A stretch of 64,000 bases of DNA from Nepenthes gracilis. Lineage: Eukaryota > Streptophyta > Magnoliopsida > Caryophyllales > Nepenthaceae. The notes beneath the pieces are model-generated. The model was not told the origin of the DNA. It saw only the letters and a program-made list of their open reading frames with translations, and searched no databases. Location: positions 14,666,001 through 14,730,000 of the forward strand of contig BSYO01000025.1 of assembly GCA_033239525.1 (NCBI GenBank), written 5' to 3'. Both the position numbers and the translations under genes were made by a program. Below are positions 60,290 to 64,000 of the stretch, piece after piece (within the stretch, counting starts at the first letter, position 1; every line of letters starts with the position of its first letter).

Positions 60290-61480
60290 CTTACATACAA
60301 ATATATACAAATATATATATTTATACATGCACACAATATATATATATATATACACATACACAACAGCTCACACCCACCGTGCACAGTGCACTCCCACACA
60401 TCTAAACACACACACTCTTTATATACAGGTATATATATATATATACAATATACTCTCACGGCTGGGTGTATACTCTCACCGCTGGGTGTATATACGCCCA
60501 ATACACCCACATACCTCGGCGCACGGCAGCACCACCGCCTCCTCACCCTCGGCTCACCACACGGAGACGATGGCATCACCATCTTCATCACCGAACTCGC
60601 ACAGTGACACAACAAAGCCAGATGCTCTGTTCTCCAGGCCATATGCCGATTCTCACGAAAAATAGGAAAAGTCCCAACTTTCATGATTCACAAGTAATTT
60701 CATAAATTTTATAGTATAACTCCACTAATTATTATGCCCCAATTCAGCGTAAGCCCCTCGAAGCACCCCATTTCTAGTGTCCAGAGCCAACGCCCTGTTT
60801 TGTCCCAATTTTTCCATAATCCAAATTTTTCCCAAATCAAGCCAAGTAATCAACAAATCAACCCTCATTATTTAACAGGTAAATTTATAAATTTTACATA
60901 CAAATTTTCGAGCCCAAAATCGTGTTAATCCCTCGAAGAATTCACGGAGGAGCCGAAGCCCTGTTTTCCCGATTTCTTCATCAATGGCCCAAATTTAATT
61001 GTAATCCTCCAAAATTCACCCATATTCAACAAGTTCTTTAACAAATCTTGATACAAAAATGGAAAATCGACATTATAGAAAGAAAGAAGGCAACGGATTT
61101 TATCAAAGAACTCAAATCAACTTGCCCCATTTCGTGTTCTTCTTTAGGCAACGACGGCAGCGGCACAAATCGACGACGGCGGCGACACCAACCAACGACG
61201 GCGACTTCGGCCCGGATTCGCGATGGCGAGTAGCAGTGGCAACGACGAGGAACAAAGGCGACGGCTGCACGGCTAGGGTTTCCTCTCTCGACTACCTTCT
61301 CCACCCTCTCCTTAAATATCGAAAGGGAAATCATTTAGAATATCAACTCCTTCCTTCCTTCTTGCCGCAACTCTCGCGCGCCGTTCCTCCTTTCTCTCTT
61401 CTTCTTTCCCTCTCCTTCCTCCTTCCTCTTCTCCTTCTTTTCTTCCTTTCTTTCTTTTCTCTTTCTTCTTTTCTTCGTTT

Positions 61481-61482
61481 CC

Positions 61483-61513
<31 letters not shown>
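61481..61513. repeat. (ATT)n microsatellite
   Basis: A run of about 10 TTA/ATT units follows a long pyrimidine tract (CTTTCTTTC...). Confidence 0.9.
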
Positions 61514-61514
<1 letters not shown>

Positions 61515-61707
61515 CATTATAATTATTATTTATATTATTATTATATTATATATATTATTATAAATATATTTTAATATATATTTATATAATAATTTATTAT
61601 TAATTATTTAATATCTATTATTATTTATAATATCAATATATTATATAATTTATTACTATATTAAATCTATTACTATATAACTTGGGTCAAACTATTGGGG
61701 TGTTACA

Positions 61708-61860
61708 CTATCCATCTGCAAAAATCGATGCCCTTTTGGAATCGCTCCTCCAACATCGAAGCAATCTCATCCGAGTGTAGCTTGGTCCTTAGTTCATCAT
61801 CGAGCAAGACAATCCGATCCCGACCGAGCCCGAGCCCAAGCATTGGTGATCCAGCTAGCC
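61708..61860 (-). other. Unrecognised ORF fragment right of the solo LTR
   Basis: The minus strand encodes LDDELRTKLHSDEIASMLEE then RFQKGIDFCRWI up to the solo LTR junction. A minus-strand TATA-like AATATAAAAAAG lies at about 62,010. It could be a gag start or an exon; I do not recognise it. Confidence 0.3.
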
Positions 61861-62371
61861 GACGATTTGGATATTGCGAAGCAAGGAGGGGAATTCTAGC
61901 AAAGGAATGAAGGTGGGTGAGAAATCAAATAGAGATAAGGTTCGAGAGAGAGTAAGAAAGGGAGACAGAGCAGAGACAAAAAGGCGAAAGAAGACAATAA
62001 TCTTTTTTATATTCCCTGCCCAGCACAATGATGGGCTAAATACAAGGGATGCGGTTGCATGTGGCCCCGCAGAGGAGCCTAACAAATTGGGGGAAGAGGG
62101 GACGACAGTGCTATTGCACGTGGCCCAGCAGTTTAACAAATTGAAAAAAAAGGAAAAGGTAGTGTAACAAACTAAGGAAAGAGGGAACCAAATTAATAAA
62201 ATCCTAACAGTATTAGTTTATGGGTAAGGGGAAGAGACCAAATTAAATTAGTACATGAATTAAATATAATCGTAAAATTTCGGTGGTGGTTGGATAGTTC
62301 AAGTGCTCCGTCATGTAGTTGTAGACTGTTGCCAGACTATGTCTGAGGAATCTTTGAGGAGTCTCGTAACA
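61860..62371 (-). repeat. Probable 3' LTR of the right-hand gypsy element
   Basis: The minus strand starts TGTTACGAGACTCCTC at 62,371, right after the chromodomain end. It contains a TATA-like GGGAATATAAAAAAG at about 62,010. The far end is uncertain, because its partner LTR is outside the window. Confidence 0.45.
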
Positions 62372-64000
62372 TTACCATTCCTATCAAAACCAACCTTATC
62401 CTCAAGGTTGAAGGTAGGAAAATCCTATTGAAATTCAGTGACAGCTTCATATGTGGCCTCCTCGGTGTTTTTGTCTTCCAGTGCACCAAAATCTAGGAAA
62501 TGGGTTAGTTGTTGCGGAGAATTTGCCGAAACCCGAGAACTTGGTGTGATTGTAGTAGTGGTTGGGAGCCCTAGGCATTAGCAAGCAAATCAAATGTTTG
62601 GCTGCTTTGGTCTCCACGATATCGCTTGAGTAAGGATACATGAAAGACGTTATGTATCTTGGAGTGTGTTGGCAAATTCAAGCGGTAGGCAACAGCTCCC
62701 ACCTGATCCATAATACGAAAGGGATCATAATATCGTTTGGCGAGTTTGTTTGTCTGCCGTTTTGCCACTGAAGTTTGGCAGTATGGCTACAAATGCACAT
62801 AGACGAAATCTCAATTCTGAAATTCCTTTTTGGTCCGATGAGAATCTGCTTATTGTTTTATCCAAAGTTGTGCTCGCTACAAATTTGTTTTGAGGACGCC
62901 TAAAACAATGGATCTCGCGGTCTACAATGCATCGACAGTAGCTATTGAAGAGGTACCTTGTACATAGTTGAGCAGCGAGGGAGGTGGCCGCCCATAAACT
63001 ACTTCAAATGGGCTCATCTTTATTGAAGAATGACATACTGTGTTATAGTGCCATTTGGCCTAAGGTAAGTATTGAACCCACAAGGAAGGGAGTCCAGTCA
63101 CGAAACAACGCAAGTAGTCTTCGAGGTATCGGCTAATGACTTCCATTTGGCTATTCGATTGTAGATGGTAGGCGCTGCTAGTGGACAGTTAGGTCCCTTG
63201 CAATTTGAAGAGTTCCTTCCAAAATAGGCTCATAAACAGGAGATCTTGGTCTAAGACGATATCCACAGGGAACCCGTGCAATTTGCAAATGTCTTTGACA
63301 AAAATCTATGTGAGTTGGCCCACTATAAATTGAGCTTCCAATGCAGAAAAGTGAGCGTATTTGGAAAGCCAATCGACTACCACCATTATAACCGATTTGC
63401 CACGCGAGGGAGGCAAATGGGTAATAAAATCCATGGAGATAAATTCTTAGATGTTACATGGATTTGGGAGTGGCAAAGGAAGCCCCTGTGGTGCAATATT
63501 CAGTGTTTTTATTTGCTGACACATTAGGCAATTGTTGACAAAGTTGTGTACTTCCTTATGCATATTCGGCCAGAAAAAATGGATGCGATTCAAGAGAAGG
63601 TGCGGTGAATTCTAGCATGTCCCCCGAGTGGCGAATTGTGATATTCCTGCAGTGTTAACTCTGGTAGAGAAGATTTGGTTGGCACCCAGATTCGATTTCT
63701 GAAGAAGATCAACCTATCGTGCCAGGAATACTCTACGTGGTCACCCGGGTGTTCCAAAATGGATTTTGCTAGAGTGGCTGATGCTGAGTGCCGCCCATAA
63801 AACTTTCTCAAGGCAAACAACAGGGCAGTTTTATGGACAGTTTGGGTTAGTAGATCATCAATCTTTCACTATAATAGCACTTTCATCAATCTTTCACCGT
63901 AATAGCATTGAGGGCCCTGTAGTTCACACAGAACCGCCAGCTTCCATCGCGCTTCTTGACTAGTAAAACAGGGGATGTAAAAGGGCTAGTGTTGGGCAGA
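62372..64000 (-). mobile_element. Chromovirus-like Ty3/gypsy element, 3' part, runs off the right edge
   Basis: Minus-strand pol: an RT start motif at about 63,985-63,910 ([20 protein letters not shown] with frame changes), then integrase and a chromodomain remnant. Most of RT and all of RNase H are absent between about 63,900 and 63,830. The order and the chromodomain suggest a Reina-like chromovirus, by inference. Confidence 0.82.
62390..63830 (-). pseudogene. pol: Integrase with chromodomain remnant, right-hand gypsy element
   Basis: The zinc-binding end is in frame 63,820-63,590: LTLQEYHNSPLGGHARIHRT, with the second Cys pair continuing at about 63,540-63,515 (CLMCQQIKT). The core follows with [25 protein letters not shown] and a Glu in SQMEVISRYL, interrupted by stops. 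Frame 62,768-62,571 has the GPY/F-type KLAKRYYDPFRIMDQVGAVA then HNVFHVSLLKRY. The chromodomain remnant (ILVHWKTK and, one frame over, NLEDKVGFDRNGNV) ends at about 62,380. It is non-functional because of frameshifts. Confidence 0.83.

Larger units (their letters stand above)
58412..61707 (-). mobile_element. Large solo LTR, about 3.3 kb
   Basis: The plus strand begins TATAACGTCTCCAACCC and ends ATTGGGGTGTTACA. The flanks are CTATT (58,407-58,411) and CTATC (61,708-61,712), a TSD with one mismatch. The minus strand opens TGTAACACCCCAATAG. It has a TATA-like ATATTTAAGG near 61,310 followed by AAACCCTAGCC, typical of plant Ty3/gypsy LTR leaders. It has no pol. It contains a 295-bp tandem duplication and microsatellites. 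The TG at the left (minus-strand CA) has mutated to TA. Confidence 0.75.

Noticed and set aside
60226..60705. Open frames around 60.2-60.7 kb (152, 112 and 79 codons)
   Set aside because: They consist of TA-microsatellite translation (repeated Ile/Tyr) inside a solo LTR.
61335..61574. Low-complexity open frames near 61.4 kb (Lys/Arg/Glu on minus, Leu/Ser/Phe on plus)
   Set aside because: They derive from a pyrimidine tract plus an ATT microsatellite.

Overview
This window is plant nuclear DNA, probably from a dicot-like flowering plant with a repeat-rich genome. The evidence is three spliced plant genes with GT-AG introns, long AT-rich spacers, and Ty1/copia and Ty3/gypsy LTR retrotransposons in several states of decay. 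I cannot name the species.

Layout. (1) 1-10,910 is one end of a large, decayed Ty3/gypsy element of Tat-lineage type on the minus strand. Its 5' LTR is at 9,959-10,910, followed leftwards by gag, protease, reverse transcriptase, RNase H and integrase. Beyond integrase are two extra reading frames on the opposite strand, each with its own TATA-like box. Its other LTR lies outside the window. (2) 10,911-18,051 is AT-rich and holds a small single-exon LysM-domain gene (minus, 12,356-12,742) and a solo LTR with a perfect 5-bp target-site duplication (TSD; 15,348-16,551). (3) 18,052-40,570 is a monodehydroascorbate reductase gene (minus, ten coding exons, 432 aa). Its first intron is about 15 kb because a copia element landed there. 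A chromovirus later landed in the copia, and a third LTR landed in the chromovirus LTR. (4) 42,996-about 50,624 is an LTR-like fragment, itself split by a 231-bp TRIM-like solo LTR and by a complete copia element (44,814-49,769), both with exact TSDs. (5) 52,423-55,465 is a three-exon cytosolic class I fructose-bisphosphate aldolase gene (minus, 357 aa). (6) 55,700-64,000 is intergenic, followed by a 3.3-kb solo LTR (58,412-61,707) and the 3' part of another chromovirus-like Ty3/gypsy element (minus) that runs off the right edge.

The two enzyme genes look intact: exon phases add up and the key motifs are present. They serve ascorbate recycling and glycolysis/gluconeogenesis, and I see no operon-like or pathway link between neighbours. 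All retroelement coding regions carry frameshifts and stops. Several have lost the catalytic part of reverse transcriptase or RNase H, so none looks autonomous.

I found no convincing new multi-gene system. The most interesting signals are the antisense ORFs of the Tat-like element, which share a promoter word with its LTR; a copia element whose RNase H deletion contains a copy of the element's own 5' flank; and the multi-level nest inside an otherwise intact housekeeping gene.
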